Below are positions 17,416-27,162 of a DNA stretch of 52,417 bases, in pieces. The DNA lies in the NCBI GenBank assembly GCA_019359495.1, contig JAHHHF010000113.1, positions 1 to 52,417 on the forward strand, given 5' to 3'. This DNA comes from Goleter apudmare HA4340-LM2 (GTDB taxonomy: Bacteria > Cyanobacteriota > Cyanobacteriia > Cyanobacteriales > Nostocaceae). A program made the translations under genes and the position numbers. The notes beneath the pieces were generated by a model, which ran no database searches, was not told the origin of the DNA, and was given only the letters and a program-made list of their open reading frames with translations. Each line of letters begins with the position of its first letter. Positions within the stretch are counted from its first letter, which is position 1.

Positions 17416-17444
17416 TCAGTCTGGAATTAATAGAGGTGTGATTT

Positions 17445-19304
17445 ATGTGCGGTATTGTGGCAATGTTCTCGAAAGGAGAGCCAATTTCAAGAGAGGCGTT
17501 AGCAAAAGCAACGCAGCAGTTAAGCTATCGTGGGCCAGACAAGCAGTGTCAGTGGATAGCTGCTCATCAACAAGTTGGACTCGGACACACGAGGCTCAGT
17601 ATTATCGATTTGACCACAGGAGACCAGCCGATCGCCAATGAAGATGGGCAATTACACGTCATTGTCAATGGAGAGTTTTACGATTTTGAACGAATTCAGG
17701 GTGAGTTGAAACAAAAGGGACATCGATTAAGTACTCATTCTGACAGCGAGATTGTTCTCCATTTATATGAGGAATTTGGGACACAATGCCTACATCATCT
17801 CCGAGGAGAGTTTGCATTTATACTGTGGGATGAGTCGAATCAGCTGCTTTTTGCTGCCCGCGATCGCTTTGGCATCAAGCCACTTTTCTATACAATGGTC
17901 GGCGACATCCTTTATTTAGCATCGGAAGCCAAAGCCTTGTTTGCAGCTGGTGTTCCGGCTCGTTGGGATCAGGAGTCATTTTTTCAACAGTTATTCCTTT
18001 ATGTAAACCAAGACCGCACATTATTTGAAGGTGTCTATCAAGTTCCGCCTGGTCATTACCTTCTGGCAACACGCCAGGGCGTACAACTTGTGCGTTATTG
18101 GGATCTTGATTACCCAAGAGATGATAATTCAAAACCACGATACACAAATACTGAATATATTGAACAAATTCGGCATAAGTTGGAGGAAGCAGTAAAAATC
18201 CGGCTACGGGCTGACGTGCCAGTAGGTAGTTTCCTGAGTGGTGGTCTTGATTCATCTGCTGTCTTAGGTATAGCAGCAAAACATAATTCCCAGCCAATTC
18301 GGGCTTTCACTGTCACTTTCAATGAAGCTGGTTACGATGAAGAAGCAATTGCCCGCGAGACAGCAGCATGGGTAAAAGCAGACTTTCAGACCATTCCCCT
18401 CAACCAATCGGATTTTGCTGACCATATTACTGATGCAATTTGGCACGCCGAGACGTTAGATACTAACTCTCGTGGTGTTGCCAGATATTTACAAAGTCGC
18501 GTGGTACATGATTCCGGCTACAAAGTTATCTTATCCGGTGATGGTTCTGATGAAATATTTGCTGGATACGGTCATGTAAAACAAGACTTGCGGCTTAATC
18601 ATACAAAACAGGAATTAGAAAATACTTTATCCAATAGCACGCCCGCTTTCTTAGCAAGCATCCAACAAATCTTGGGTTTTGTGCCATCTTGGTTAAAAAA
18701 TGTAGCTGTAGACAGAGCTTTTTTTCCTGTTTTACTTGCACCTGATTATGCTTTGAAATTTGCTAAACAAGATGTTTATCGCCTCTTTTTAGAACAGTTT
18801 GATTTACAAGAACAAATTGTCGGTCGAAATCCAATTATTCAATCACTATATTTATGGTCTAAATCAATTTTGCCGAACTATTCATTATTTGCAGAACGTT
18901 TAGAAATGGCACACGCTGTTGAGATTCGTGTGCCATTTTTAGATCACCATCTCTTCGAGTTAGTGCGTGAAATACCCGTCTCGCTTTTAACTCATGGGAT
19001 GCAAGAAAAATATTTACTTAGGGAGGCTGCTCGACCTTTCCTGACAGACACAGTTTATACTCGTCCAAAGCATCCTTTTACTGCTCCACCTGCTACTTTG
19101 ACAAGTAACAATCGCTTGTACACATTAATGCAAGAATCTTTACGTAGTTCAGTTATGGCATCAATACCATTCTTTGACCAAAAAACAGTTATTGCTTTGT
19201 TAGATAAACTTCCCACAATGACTGAACGCCAACGTATTGCTCTAGACTCAACCTTACTGATGCTTTTATCTACCTATATTCTTCACTCCAAATACAATTT
19301 GTAA
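17445..19304 (+). CDS. asnB: Asparagine synthetase (glutamine-hydrolysing)
   Basis: 619 residues, the usual AsnB length. Cys2 after the initiator Met is the glutaminase nucleophile (MCGIVAMF), with RGPD, GHTRLSIID and NGEFYD of the class II amidotransferase domain. The synthetase half has the ATP-binding P-loop SGGLDSS (265-271) and LSGDGSDEIFAGYG. It converts aspartate to asparagine with glutamine as nitrogen donor. Its place inside an NRPS operon, next to an Asp/Asn hydroxylase and one gene before an NRPS whose second A domain reads as Asn-specific, suggests it feeds that module. It could alternatively amidate the product. AGAGGTG lies 7 bases before the ATG. Confidence 0.93.
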   Translation: MCGIVAMFSKGEPISREALAKATQQLSYRGPDKQCQWIAAHQQVGLGHTRLSIIDLTTGDQPIANEDGQLHVIVNGEFYDFERIQGELKQKGHRLSTHSDSEIVLHLYEEFGTQCLHHLRGEFAFILWDESNQLLFAARDRFGIKPLFYTMVGDILYLASEAKALFAAGVPARWDQESFFQQLFLYVNQDRTLFEGVYQVPPGHYLLATRQGVQLVRYWDLDYPRDDNSKPRYTNTEYIEQIRHKLEEAVKIRLRADVPVGSFLSGGLDSSAVLGIAAKHNSQPIRAFTVTFNEAGYDEEAIARETAAWVKADFQTIPLNQSDFADHITDAIWHAETLDTNSRGVARYLQSRVVHDSGYKVILSGDGSDEIFAGYGHVKQDLRLNHTKQELENTLSNSTPAFLASIQQILGFVPSWLKNVAVDRAFFPVLLAPDYALKFAKQDVYRLFLEQFDLQEQIVGRNPIIQSLYLWSKSILPNYSLFAERLEMAHAVEIRVPFLDHHLFELVREIPVSLLTHGMQEKYLLREAARPFLTDTVYTRPKHPFTAPPATLTSNNRLYTLMQESLRSSVMASIPFFDQKTVIALLDKLPTMTERQRIALDSTLLMLLSTYILHSKYNL

Positions 19305-19349
19305 AAGTATTTTTCAATACTCAATATTTTAAAAAGAGGAAACTTAGAT

Positions 19350-20129
19350 ATGAATACTTTCTCAAAAAGCTTGCCAAAAAATTCACTTGAAAGATTAAAT
19401 GAATTCCTGAGAATAGTTAAAGGATTACAGACTCGCCCACTAGCACAGCCTGGTCAAAATCCCGATTTTTTTTATCCCGGTTTGACGGCTAAACCTTGGC
19501 ACAATGCTGTTGATTTTGAATGGATACAAAGTCTTGAAAACTCATTTTCAATCATTAAGAATGAATTATTAAGCTTATGCGACAAGAGAGGTTTTTTGTC
19601 ATATATGCAACCCGAAAATTCTGATAGTTATAGAGAACGTACTGACTGGTTTCAATACTATTTTTACCTTCAAGGGAGGAAATTTGATGAGAACTGCTTT
19701 CAGTGTCCAGAAACAACAAAACTTATTGAAGCAATTCCCAGACGCACAGGAGTAGCCTGTTTTTCTGCCTTAAGTCCAAACACATTCATAGAACCTCATT
19801 ACGGCCCTACAAATGCAAGAATAAAATGTCATTTGGGTTTAAAGATCCCCTTGGGATGTTCTATCCGTGTTGGAGATGAAACAAGGACATGGGAAGAAGG
19901 AAAGTGTTTAGTGTTTGATGATTCTTTTGAACATGAAGTTAAGATTAATGCCACCTCAAGTAGAATCGCTTTGATTGTGGATGTTTGGCATCCGGATCTA
20001 ACAGACGATGAGGTTAAGGCTCTTGAGTCACTTGAGCAGACTGAATTTGCACAGTATATCCAAGAAGGGTGGCGAATAGTAGATGAGACAAAACCTCACA
20101 TCCTTACAAAGGATTGGTGGACAGAATGA
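19350..20129 (+). CDS. Aspartyl/asparaginyl beta-hydroxylase (PF05118 type)
   Basis: 259 residues. The C-terminal half has the family signature EPHYGPTNARIKCHLGLKIP (His150 as the first iron ligand), then EEGKCLVFDDSFEHEV (His195 as the second), then SSRIALIVDVWHPDL with the 2-oxoglutarate-binding Arg. These enzymes hydroxylate the beta carbon of Asp or Asn using Fe(II) and 2-oxoglutarate. Between asnB and the Asn-selecting NRPS, it probably makes 3-hydroxyasparagine (or 3-hydroxyaspartate), free or carrier-bound. The first ~45 residues (PLAQPGQNPDFFYPGLTAKP) match the family's N-terminus. A good Shine-Dalgarno (AGAGGAA) precedes the ATG by 8 bases. Confidence 0.88.
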   Translation: MNTFSKSLPKNSLERLNEFLRIVKGLQTRPLAQPGQNPDFFYPGLTAKPWHNAVDFEWIQSLENSFSIIKNELLSLCDKRGFLSYMQPENSDSYRERTDWFQYYFYLQGRKFDENCFQCPETTKLIEAIPRRTGVACFSALSPNTFIEPHYGPTNARIKCHLGLKIPLGCSIRVGDETRTWEEGKCLVFDDSFEHEVKINATSSRIALIVDVWHPDLTDDEVKALESLEQTEFAQYIQEGWRIVDETKPHILTKDWWTE

Positions 20130-20407
20130 GATGAATTCAGAATTCAGGAGTCGGGAGTCAGAATTCAGAGGATGTTTTAAAAGTCATGATTGATGTATCA
20201 AATATTTTTTACCCCTCCCTAACCCTGCCCTTATAAAGGGGAGGCAGTGCGTTGGACGGGTTCCCCGGCTTGAAGCAACTGCCGTCGGCAATGCCCGACA
20301 GTCAAGCAAGTGGCGTGAGGGAACTGGATTTTCTTGTTTCCCCCTAATATATCGGGGGGATTAAGGGGGATAATAATTCGATATTACATATAGGATAAAT
20401 TGAGCCA
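20130..20407 (+). repeat. 278-base gap filled with dispersed repeats
   Basis: Begins with AATTCAGAATTCAGGAGTC-type repeats (20133-20172). Paired CCCCTCC/GGGGAGG and CCCCCTAATATATCGGGGG stretches follow (20210-20235 and 20340-20372). All are typical Nostocales intergenic repeats. No promoter, terminator or gene is evident. Confidence 0.55.
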
Positions 20408-23400
20408 ATGCAAGCTGATATTATTAAAGGGTTTAAGCTTTCACCTCAGCAGAAACGTCTCTGGTTACAGCAGCAGAATAGTACAGCTTACCGCGCTCAG
20501 TTAGCTATACTAATTGAAGGTAATCTCAATGTTAAGCTTATCCAAGAAGCTTTACATCAGCTTGTTGAACGACATGAAATTTTCCGTACAACTTTCCTAG
20601 AACTAAATAAAATCACAACACCAATTCAGTTCATAGGAAATTTTGATGGCATTTCATGGCAATATCTTGATTTAAGTACCTGTCAAAATCAGAAGCAACA
20701 GAAAAAAATTGATAATTTTTTGGCATCAGAGAATGAATATGTTTTTGATTTAAAACAATTTCCCATTTTACGTCCTACTTTAATTACTCTCTCGAAACAA
20801 AAGTATGTTTTAGTGATTAGTTTACATTCTATATATGCTGATGCGTGGACGCTAAAAAATTTAGTCAGGGAAATTAGTATTTTATACGATATATATCAGA
20901 AACAATCATTAGCTGAACCAATTCAATATATTCAATTCTCGGAATTGCAAAATGAATTAGTAGAATCAGCGGATGCACAGAAAGAAATCAAAGTTTGGCG
21001 TAGCAAGGATATTTCTTCTCTGCTTAATTTCAAGCTTGTAATTGAAAATCAGTTTTTGGAGAAAAAAGAATTTACTCCCAAGGTTTTATCATGCGCTGTT
21101 AATTATGACTTGAAGACAAAAATTAAAGCAATTCTTAGGGAACATAACACTTCAGCCTCTGTATTTTTTCTAGCTTGCTGGCAAGTATTACTTTGGCGAC
21201 TAACTGGTGAGTCAGACTTGATAGTAGGAATTACCTGCAATAATCGAGTTTATGAAGAACTCCAAGACATGATGGGGCTGTTTGCTAAGTGCTTACCAGT
21301 TCATTTTTATTTAGAAAAAAGTGATAAATTCAGCAAGGTTATTCAGCAAGTTAACGAATCAATACGCCAGGTAGAAGAATGGCAAGAGTATTTCTGTTGG
21401 GAGCAACTATTTGATGAAGCTCCAAAGATTGATAAATTGCCATTTTTACCATTTTGTTTTGAATTTGAGCAACGTCACCTAAATTATTTAGCCAGTGAAG
21501 TTTCATTTAAAATTTATAAACAGTATGTCTGTTTTGAACAATTCAAATTAAAGTTGTCTTGTATAGATGTAGAAGGTGCATTGATTACAGAATTTAACTA
21601 TGATTCTAGTTTATTTTCCGATAAAGTAATTGAGCATTTGGCAGAACAGTTTTATACATTATTAGAAAGTGCTATTAGTCATTCAGATGTATTAATTAGT
21701 GAGTTGCAAATTATTAGCGCAGCCGAGCGTCACAAACTGTTAGTTGAATGGAACGATACAAAAGCAAATTATAACCAAGAACAATGCCTTCATCAGTTAT
21801 TTGAGAGCGTTGTGGAACAAATGTCTGATGCTACAGCTATAGTTTTTGAAAACCAATATTTGAGCTACCGAGAGCTAAATTGCCGAGCTAATCAATTAGC
21901 ACATTACCTACAATCGCAAGGAGTAGGAAAAGAAGTGATGGTTGGCATTTTTGTAGAGCGATCGCTCTTCATGATAATAGGTCTGCTTGGGATTCTCAAA
22001 GCTGGTGCAGCTTATGTCCCTCTAGATCCAACCTATCCCCGCGATCGGCTAGCTTTAATGTTGGCGGATGCCCAAGTTCCCATACTATTAACTCAACAGC
22101 ACTTGGTCAAAGACCTACCGGAATGTCAAACCAAAGTAATTTGCTTAGATAGCGACTCGCAGGCGATCGCCCAAAATAGCCAGTCAAACCCTGTCAATCA
22201 GACAACACCCGAAAATTTAGCTTATGTCATCTACACTTCCGGCTCAACTGGCACTCCTAAAGGTGTTTTGGTGACTCATGGAAATGTCACCAGGCTATTT
22301 GCAGCAACTGAGTCTTGGTTTCACTTTAACCAAAATGATGTGTGGACTCTGTTTCACTCAATTACTTTCGACTTCTCAGTTTGGGAACTCTGGGGAGCAT
22401 TGCTCTACGGGGGACGGTTGGTGATAGTGCCTTACTGGTTGTGTCGCTCACCCAAAGACTTCTACAAGTTGCTGTGTCAAGAACAAGTCACCGTACTTAA
22501 CCAAACTCCTGGAGCCTTTCGCCAACTAATGCAGGTAGAAGAATCTTCAGGAATTGCATCGGATCTGGTTTTGCGCTGGGTAATTTTCGGTGGAGAAGCC
22601 CTAAATATCCAAAGTTTAAAGCCTTGGTTTGAATTACATGGCGATGGGCTACGCCCCACCGGAGGCGATCGCTCCCCGCAACTTGTCAATATGTACGGCA
22701 TTACGGAAACGACGGTACACGTTACTTATCGTCCACTAAGTAGGGCCGATTTGCAAGTTGGTCTAGGCAGTATCATTGGTCGTCCAATTCCCGATTTGCA
22801 GGTTTACTTGCTAGATTCACATCAACAACCAGTGCCAATTGGTGTACCTGGTGAAATGTACGTGGGTGGCGCGGGTTTAGCTCGCGGTTATCTCAACCGA
22901 CCAGATTTGAACGCTGCTAAATTTATTACCAACCCTTTCGAGAAGGCAGGGGAGCAGGGGAGCAGGGGAGCAGGGGGAGAATTTCTAACTCCTAACTCCT
23001 CACTCCTCACTCCTCACTCCTCACTTAGCACTGTCAAAAGTCGCTTATATAAAACCGGAGACTTAGCCCGTTTTTTGCCGAATGGAGAACTGGAATATTT
23101 GGGGCGAATTGATCAGCAGGTGAAGGTGCGAGGGTTCCGCATTGAGTTGGGAGAGATTGAGGCTGTATTAGCGCAATACCCGGCTGTACGAGAAACTGTA
23201 GTTGTTGCCCAAGACGAAAAGGACGACAAACAGTTAGTAGCTTATGTTGTTCCAAGTAACGAGCAAATCCCTAAAATTAGCGAGTTGCGCTCTTTCTTAA
23301 ACAAGCAATTACCTGACTATATGGTTCCTAGCGTCTTCGTGTTGCTTGATACCTTGCCGCTAACTAATAATGGGAAGATAAACCGTCAGATGCTTCCTAC

Positions 23401-26400
23401 ACCTGACCCGACACGTCCTGAATTGGACGAAGCTTTTGTAGCTCCTAGCACTTTCCAAGAGCAGATACTAGCCCAAATCTGGGTTCAGGTTCTCGGTATG
23501 GAACGAGTTGGCATCTACGATAACTTTTTTGCTTTAGGAGGAGATTCCATCCGTAGCATTCGAGTTCAATCTCTGTCGCAACAACGAGGATTGAGCTTTT
23601 CCATTGAGCAAATTTTTCAACATCAAACAATTCATGAATTAGCCAAGAATATAACCATAATAGATGTCGCCACAACAACAAATATAGTTCAACAGTTTAG
23701 TCTGATCTGTGAAGAAGATCGACTAAAATTGCCTGACGGTGTAGAGGATGCCTATCCTTTGAGCAGACTGCAAATGGGGATGCTTTTCCATAGTGAGTAT
23801 GACATAGAGAGCGCTGCTTATCACGATATTTTCAGCTATCACTGCCAAAATTTTCTCGTCCTTGAAACTTTACAAGCAGCAATGCAACAACTAGGAAGTC
23901 GTCATCCAATCTTACGCACTTCCTTCAATTTTACAGACTTCACTGAGCCGTTGCAATTGGTTCATCAAAGGGTGAAAATTCCCTTACAGGTAGAAGATTT
24001 GCGGCATTTTTCTACTATTAAGCAAGATGAGGTAATAGCTGCTTGGATAGAACTTGAAAAGAAACGGCATTTTGACTGGAAAAACCCCCCACTATTGCGC
24101 TTTCAAATTCATCGCCGCACTGAGGAAACATTTCAGTTTACCCTTAGCTTTCACCATGCCATTCTTGATGGGTGGAGTGTGGCTTCAATGCTGACTGAGT
24201 TATTTCAAATTTATTTTTACTCACTGGGTAAAAAAGTTGATTTAATTCAGCCACCACCAATGAGTAAATTTCGAGATTTTGTAGCTTTGGAGAAAAAAGT
24301 TATTGAATCTCAAGAATGCAGAGATTATTGGATTGAAAAACTACGCGATCGCACAATTTCAAATCTCCCTCGCTGTTATCCTCGCCAGCAATTGACTAGT
24401 AAAAATCAAGTTGTCACCCAAGAAGTTTTCCTATCTGCTGAGGTTTCCCAAAAACTGCAACGGCTGTCTCAATCAGAGAGTCTTCCCCTGAAAAGTATTC
24501 TCCTAGCCGCACATATGCGAGTGTTAAGTTTTCTCAACGGACAACCCGATATCATCACAGGCTTGGTATCTAATGGTCGGTTAGAGGAAGCTGATGGTGA
24601 GCGAGTTCTAGGACTTTTTCTCAACACTCTACCCTTGCGTGTTTTGCTAACTGGGGGAACATGGATAGAACTTGTGCGAAGTATCTTGGCGGCGGAACAG
24701 GAACTATTACCCTTTCGCCGATACCCATTAGCCGAATTACAGAGGCTTTTAGGTAATCAACCTCTTTTTGAGACGGCGTTTAACTTTGTCCACTTCCATG
24801 TGTATCAGGGAGTTTTGCAAGTTGAAGGTATGCAGTTGTTAGATACAAAATTCTTTGGTGCAACAAACTTTAACTTTGTTGCGGACTTTGGTTTAGTACC
24901 TGCTTCATCCCAGATTACACTCCACCTCAGCTACAAAACAACGGAATTTAGTGCAGAACAGATTCAGACAATTGGCGATTATTATCTCAGAACACTAGTA
25001 GCGATCGCTAGTCAACCAACTGAACGCTATGAGTACCACTCCCTGCTTTCTGCTCACGAAAAGCACCAGCTACTAGCAGAGTGGAATAACACTCAAACTC
25101 AGTATCCTCATGATCAGTGTATCCATCAGTTGTTTGAGGCGCAGGTAGAGCGATCGCCTGACGCGATCGCGGCGATTTATGAAGGTGAGCAACTAACTTA
25201 CCAGCAGCTAAACCAGCGTGCGAATCAATTGGCACATCACTTACAAAAGCTTGGTGTCAAACCAGAGGTACTAGTGGGAATTTGCATCGAGCGTTCGCTC
25301 CTGATGCTAGTAGGACTACTGGGTATTCTCAAAGCTGGTGGCGCTTACGTACCCCTAGATCCAGAATATCCTCAAGAACGCTTGACTTTTATGCTCTGTG
25401 ATGCACAGGTGTCGATATTGTTGACCCAGGAAAAGTTAGTTGCTAAAGTTTCTGAGCATCAGGCATTATTAGTTTGTTTAGATACAAATAATCAGATTTT
25501 TAATAGTAAAAATACAGAAAATATAGCCAGTAATGTTCAACCTGAGAACCTAGCTTATGTAATTTATACTTCGGGGTCTACTGGAAAACCAAAGGGGACG
25601 ATGATCCCTCACCAAGGACTCGTTAATTATTTACATTGGTGTACACAGGCCTATGCAGTCGCGGATGGATGCGGGTCTCCGGTTCACTCTTCCCTTGGGT
25701 TTGATGCAACTATTACCAGTTTATTCTCTCCTCTGTTGGTGGGAAAGAGTGTAGTACTTTTACCAAGTAAGCAAGAAATAGAAGTACTCAGCAGTGTTTT
25801 GGACTCCCAAAGCAATTTTAGTCTCGTTAAAATTACCCCAGCTCATCTAGAAATCCTCAGCCAGTTGTTATCTATTAAAAAGATTGCAACTCAAGTCAAG
25901 GTGATCGTGATTGGTGGTGATTCTCTATCGGCAAATCACCTTTCATTTTGGCGTACTTATATGCCTAATGCCAGAATTATTAATGAGTATGGCCCAACCG
26001 AGACGGTTGTGGGATGCTGCGTTTATGAGGTTCCGCCTGAAACTGACATAACCAATTCTATTCCCATCGGGCGAGCGATCGCCAACACACATTTATATAT
26101 TCTGGACTCTCATTTGCAACCAGTTCCCATTGGAACTCCCGGCGAACTCTATATTGGCGGCGTTGGTCTGGCACGAGGCTACCTCAACCACCCTCAATTA
26201 ACTGCCGAAAAGTTCATTCCCAACCCTTTTGAGGAGGCATGGGAGCAGGGGAGCATGGGAGCAGGGGAAGCAGGGGGAGAATTTCTAACTCCTAACTCCT
26301 CACGGGCTAAACGCCCCGCTTCCGCTAACAGCACTCAGCACGGGCTAAACGCCCCAACAGCACGGGCTAAATGCCCCGCTACCGCTAACAGCACTCTCAG

Positions 26401-27151
26401 AAGTCGCTTGTATAAAACTGGAGATTTAGCTCGCTATTTAATTGACGGTAATATTGAGTACCTTGGTCGGATTGATCGTCAGGTTAAGATTCGTGGGTTC
26501 CGCATTGAGCTTGGAGAAATCGAAGCTGTGCTGAACCAACATCCTGATATACAGCAAACTGTGGTGATAAATCGGGAAGATCGTCCAGGCAACAAGCAGC
26601 TTGTAGCTTATATAGTACCTCGGCTAGGAACAATTCCCACTGTTAGTAACCTGTGCGACTTTCTCAAAGAAAAACTACCTAAGTATATGATGCCTTCAGC
26701 CTTTGTGGTGCTAGAAGCGCTGCCGTTAACCGCTAATGGCAAAATAGACCATCAGCAACTACCCCAGCCTGACGATTTACCAAAAGAACTAGCAGCCGCT
26801 TACGTTGCTCCGCAATCTCAAATAGAAAGAATGCTTGCCAATATTTGGCAAGTAGTTCTGAACGTCGAAAAAGTGGGAATTTATGATAATTTTTTTGATT
26901 TGGGCGGACATTCCTTACTGGCAGTTCAAGTTTATAGCAAGCTGCGAGAAATTTTTCACAAAGATATATCAATAGTCGATTTATTTACATATCCAACTAT
27001 CAGTTCTTTTGCCCAATATCTGAGTCAAGGAGATGCTTTTGAGCCAGAACGAGAATCTTTTCAAACCCTTAGCGAACATCCTCTTCCCCGAAGAGAAGCT
27101 TTAAAACAGCAACGCCAACGTAGAAACAGTTACCCTGCCACAGAAAATTAG
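20408..27151 (+). CDS. NRPS: C(degenerate)-A(Thr)-PCP-C-A(Asn)-PCP
   Basis: 2247 residues, two modules. The first C domain (~1-435, start FKLSPQQKRLWLQQQ) reads LHSIYADAW where HHxxxDG is expected (His140, Ser141, Asp145, Ala146), so the catalytic second His is missing. A3 (~445-990) reads DFWNIGMVH, the threonine code; its PCP has Ser1047. The second C (~1095-1545) starts DAYPLSRLQMGMLFHSEY with intact HHAILDG (His1249-His1250). A4 (~1555-2125) reads DATKVGEVG, close to the asparagine code DLTKLGEVGK; its PCP has Ser2169. Both A domains carry repeat-derived linkers between NPF and SRLYKTGDLA, and A3 has a further 8-residue insertion. The basic C-terminal tail may dock to the following PKS. 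The bond into module 1 probably needs the stand-alone C protein. Confidence 0.93.
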   Translation: MQADIIKGFKLSPQQKRLWLQQQNSTAYRAQLAILIEGNLNVKLIQEALHQLVERHEIFRTTFLELNKITTPIQFIGNFDGISWQYLDLSTCQNQKQQKKIDNFLASENEYVFDLKQFPILRPTLITLSKQKYVLVISLHSIYADAWTLKNLVREISILYDIYQKQSLAEPIQYIQFSELQNELVESADAQKEIKVWRSKDISSLLNFKLVIENQFLEKKEFTPKVLSCAVNYDLKTKIKAILREHNTSASVFFLACWQVLLWRLTGESDLIVGITCNNRVYEELQDMMGLFAKCLPVHFYLEKSDKFSKVIQQVNESIRQVEEWQEYFCWEQLFDEAPKIDKLPFLPFCFEFEQRHLNYLASEVSFKIYKQYVCFEQFKLKLSCIDVEGALITEFNYDSSLFSDKVIEHLAEQFYTLLESAISHSDVLISELQIISAAERHKLLVEWNDTKANYNQEQCLHQLFESVVEQMSDATAIVFENQYLSYRELNCRANQLAHYLQSQGVGKEVMVGIFVERSLFMIIGLLGILKAGAAYVPLDPTYPRDRLALMLADAQVPILLTQQHLVKDLPECQTKVICLDSDSQAIAQNSQSNPVNQTTPENLAYVIYTSGSTGTPKGVLVTHGNVTRLFAATESWFHFNQNDVWTLFHSITFDFSVWELWGALLYGGRLVIVPYWLCRSPKDFYKLLCQEQVTVLNQTPGAFRQLMQVEESSGIASDLVLRWVIFGGEALNIQSLKPWFELHGDGLRPTGGDRSPQLVNMYGITETTVHVTYRPLSRADLQVGLGSIIGRPIPDLQVYLLDSHQQPVPIGVPGEMYVGGAGLARGYLNRPDLNAAKFITNPFEKAGEQGSRGAGGEFLTPNSSLLTPHSSLSTVKSRLYKTGDLARFLPNGELEYLGRIDQQVKVRGFRIELGEIEAVLAQYPAVRETVVVAQDEKDDKQLVAYVVPSNEQIPKISELRSFLNKQLPDYMVPSVFVLLDTLPLTNNGKINRQMLPTPDPTRPELDEAFVAPSTFQEQILAQIWVQVLGMERVGIYDNFFALGGDSIRSIRVQSLSQQRGLSFSIEQIFQHQTIHELAKNITIIDVATTTNIVQQFSLICEEDRLKLPDGVEDAYPLSRLQMGMLFHSEYDIESAAYHDIFSYHCQNFLVLETLQAAMQQLGSRHPILRTSFNFTDFTEPLQLVHQRVKIPLQVEDLRHFSTIKQDEVIAAWIELEKKRHFDWKNPPLLRFQIHRRTEETFQFTLSFHHAILDGWSVASMLTELFQIYFYSLGKKVDLIQPPPMSKFRDFVALEKKVIESQECRDYWIEKLRDRTISNLPRCYPRQQLTSKNQVVTQEVFLSAEVSQKLQRLSQSESLPLKSILLAAHMRVLSFLNGQPDIITGLVSNGRLEEADGERVLGLFLNTLPLRVLLTGGTWIELVRSILAAEQELLPFRRYPLAELQRLLGNQPLFETAFNFVHFHVYQGVLQVEGMQLLDTKFFGATNFNFVADFGLVPASSQITLHLSYKTTEFSAEQIQTIGDYYLRTLVAIASQPTERYEYHSLLSAHEKHQLLAEWNNTQTQYPHDQCIHQLFEAQVERSPDAIAAIYEGEQLTYQQLNQRANQLAHHLQKLGVKPEVLVGICIERSLLMLVGLLGILKAGGAYVPLDPEYPQERLTFMLCDAQVSILLTQEKLVAKVSEHQALLVCLDTNNQIFNSKNTENIASNVQPENLAYVIYTSGSTGKPKGTMIPHQGLVNYLHWCTQAYAVADGCGSPVHSSLGFDATITSLFSPLLVGKSVVLLPSKQEIEVLSSVLDSQSNFSLVKITPAHLEILSQLLSIKKIATQVKVIVIGGDSLSANHLSFWRTYMPNARIINEYGPTETVVGCCVYEVPPETDITNSIPIGRAIANTHLYILDSHLQPVPIGTPGELYIGGVGLARGYLNHPQLTAEKFIPNPFEEAWEQGSMGAGEAGGEFLTPNSSRAKRPASANSTQHGLNAPTARAKCPATANSTLRSRLYKTGDLARYLIDGNIEYLGRIDRQVKIRGFRIELGEIEAVLNQHPDIQQTVVINREDRPGNKQLVAYIVPRLGTIPTVSNLCDFLKEKLPKYMMPSAFVVLEALPLTANGKIDHQQLPQPDDLPKELAAAYVAPQSQIERMLANIWQVVLNVEKVGIYDNFFDLGGHSLLAVQVYSKLREIFHKDISIVDLFTYPTISSFAQYLSQGDAFEPERESFQTLSEHPLPRREALKQQRQRRNSYPATEN
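22646..22669 (+). repeat. 24-bp in-frame insertion in A3 with GGCGAT duplication
   Basis: GGCGAT at 22640-22645 recurs at 22664-22669, flanking GGGCTACGCCCCACCGGA. It adds GLRPTGGD within ELHGD...RSPQLVNMYG; the sister Thr domain at 42.6 kb lacks it (ELHGDRSPQLV). Confidence 0.7.
22944..23036 (+). repeat. Repeat-derived linker in A3
   Basis: GGGGAGCAGGGGAGCAGGGG (22949 onward), then TCCTAACTCCTCACTCCTCA-type repeats, encode about 30 low-complexity residues (EQGSRGAGGEFLTPNSS...) between ITNPF and SRLYKTGDLARF. The frame is kept. Confidence 0.7.
26226..26400 (+). repeat. Compound repeat linker in A4
   Basis: The same GGGAGCAGGGGAGCA-type and CTAACTCCTAACTCCTCA repeats as in A3 are followed by three copies of CACGGGCTAAACGCCCC (26301-26317, 26339-26355, 26361-26377, the last with one change). 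Together they encode about 57 residues between NPF and SRLYKTGDLARY. Confidence 0.75.
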
Positions 27152-27162
27152 GAGTCCTTCAA

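Noticed and set aside
26301-26377. Three regularly spaced CACGGGCTAAACGCCCC copies, possibly a CRISPR-like array
   Set aside because: They lie in frame within an A-domain linker, the gaps are short (21 and 5 bases) and unequal, and the sequence is of a dispersed-repeat type.
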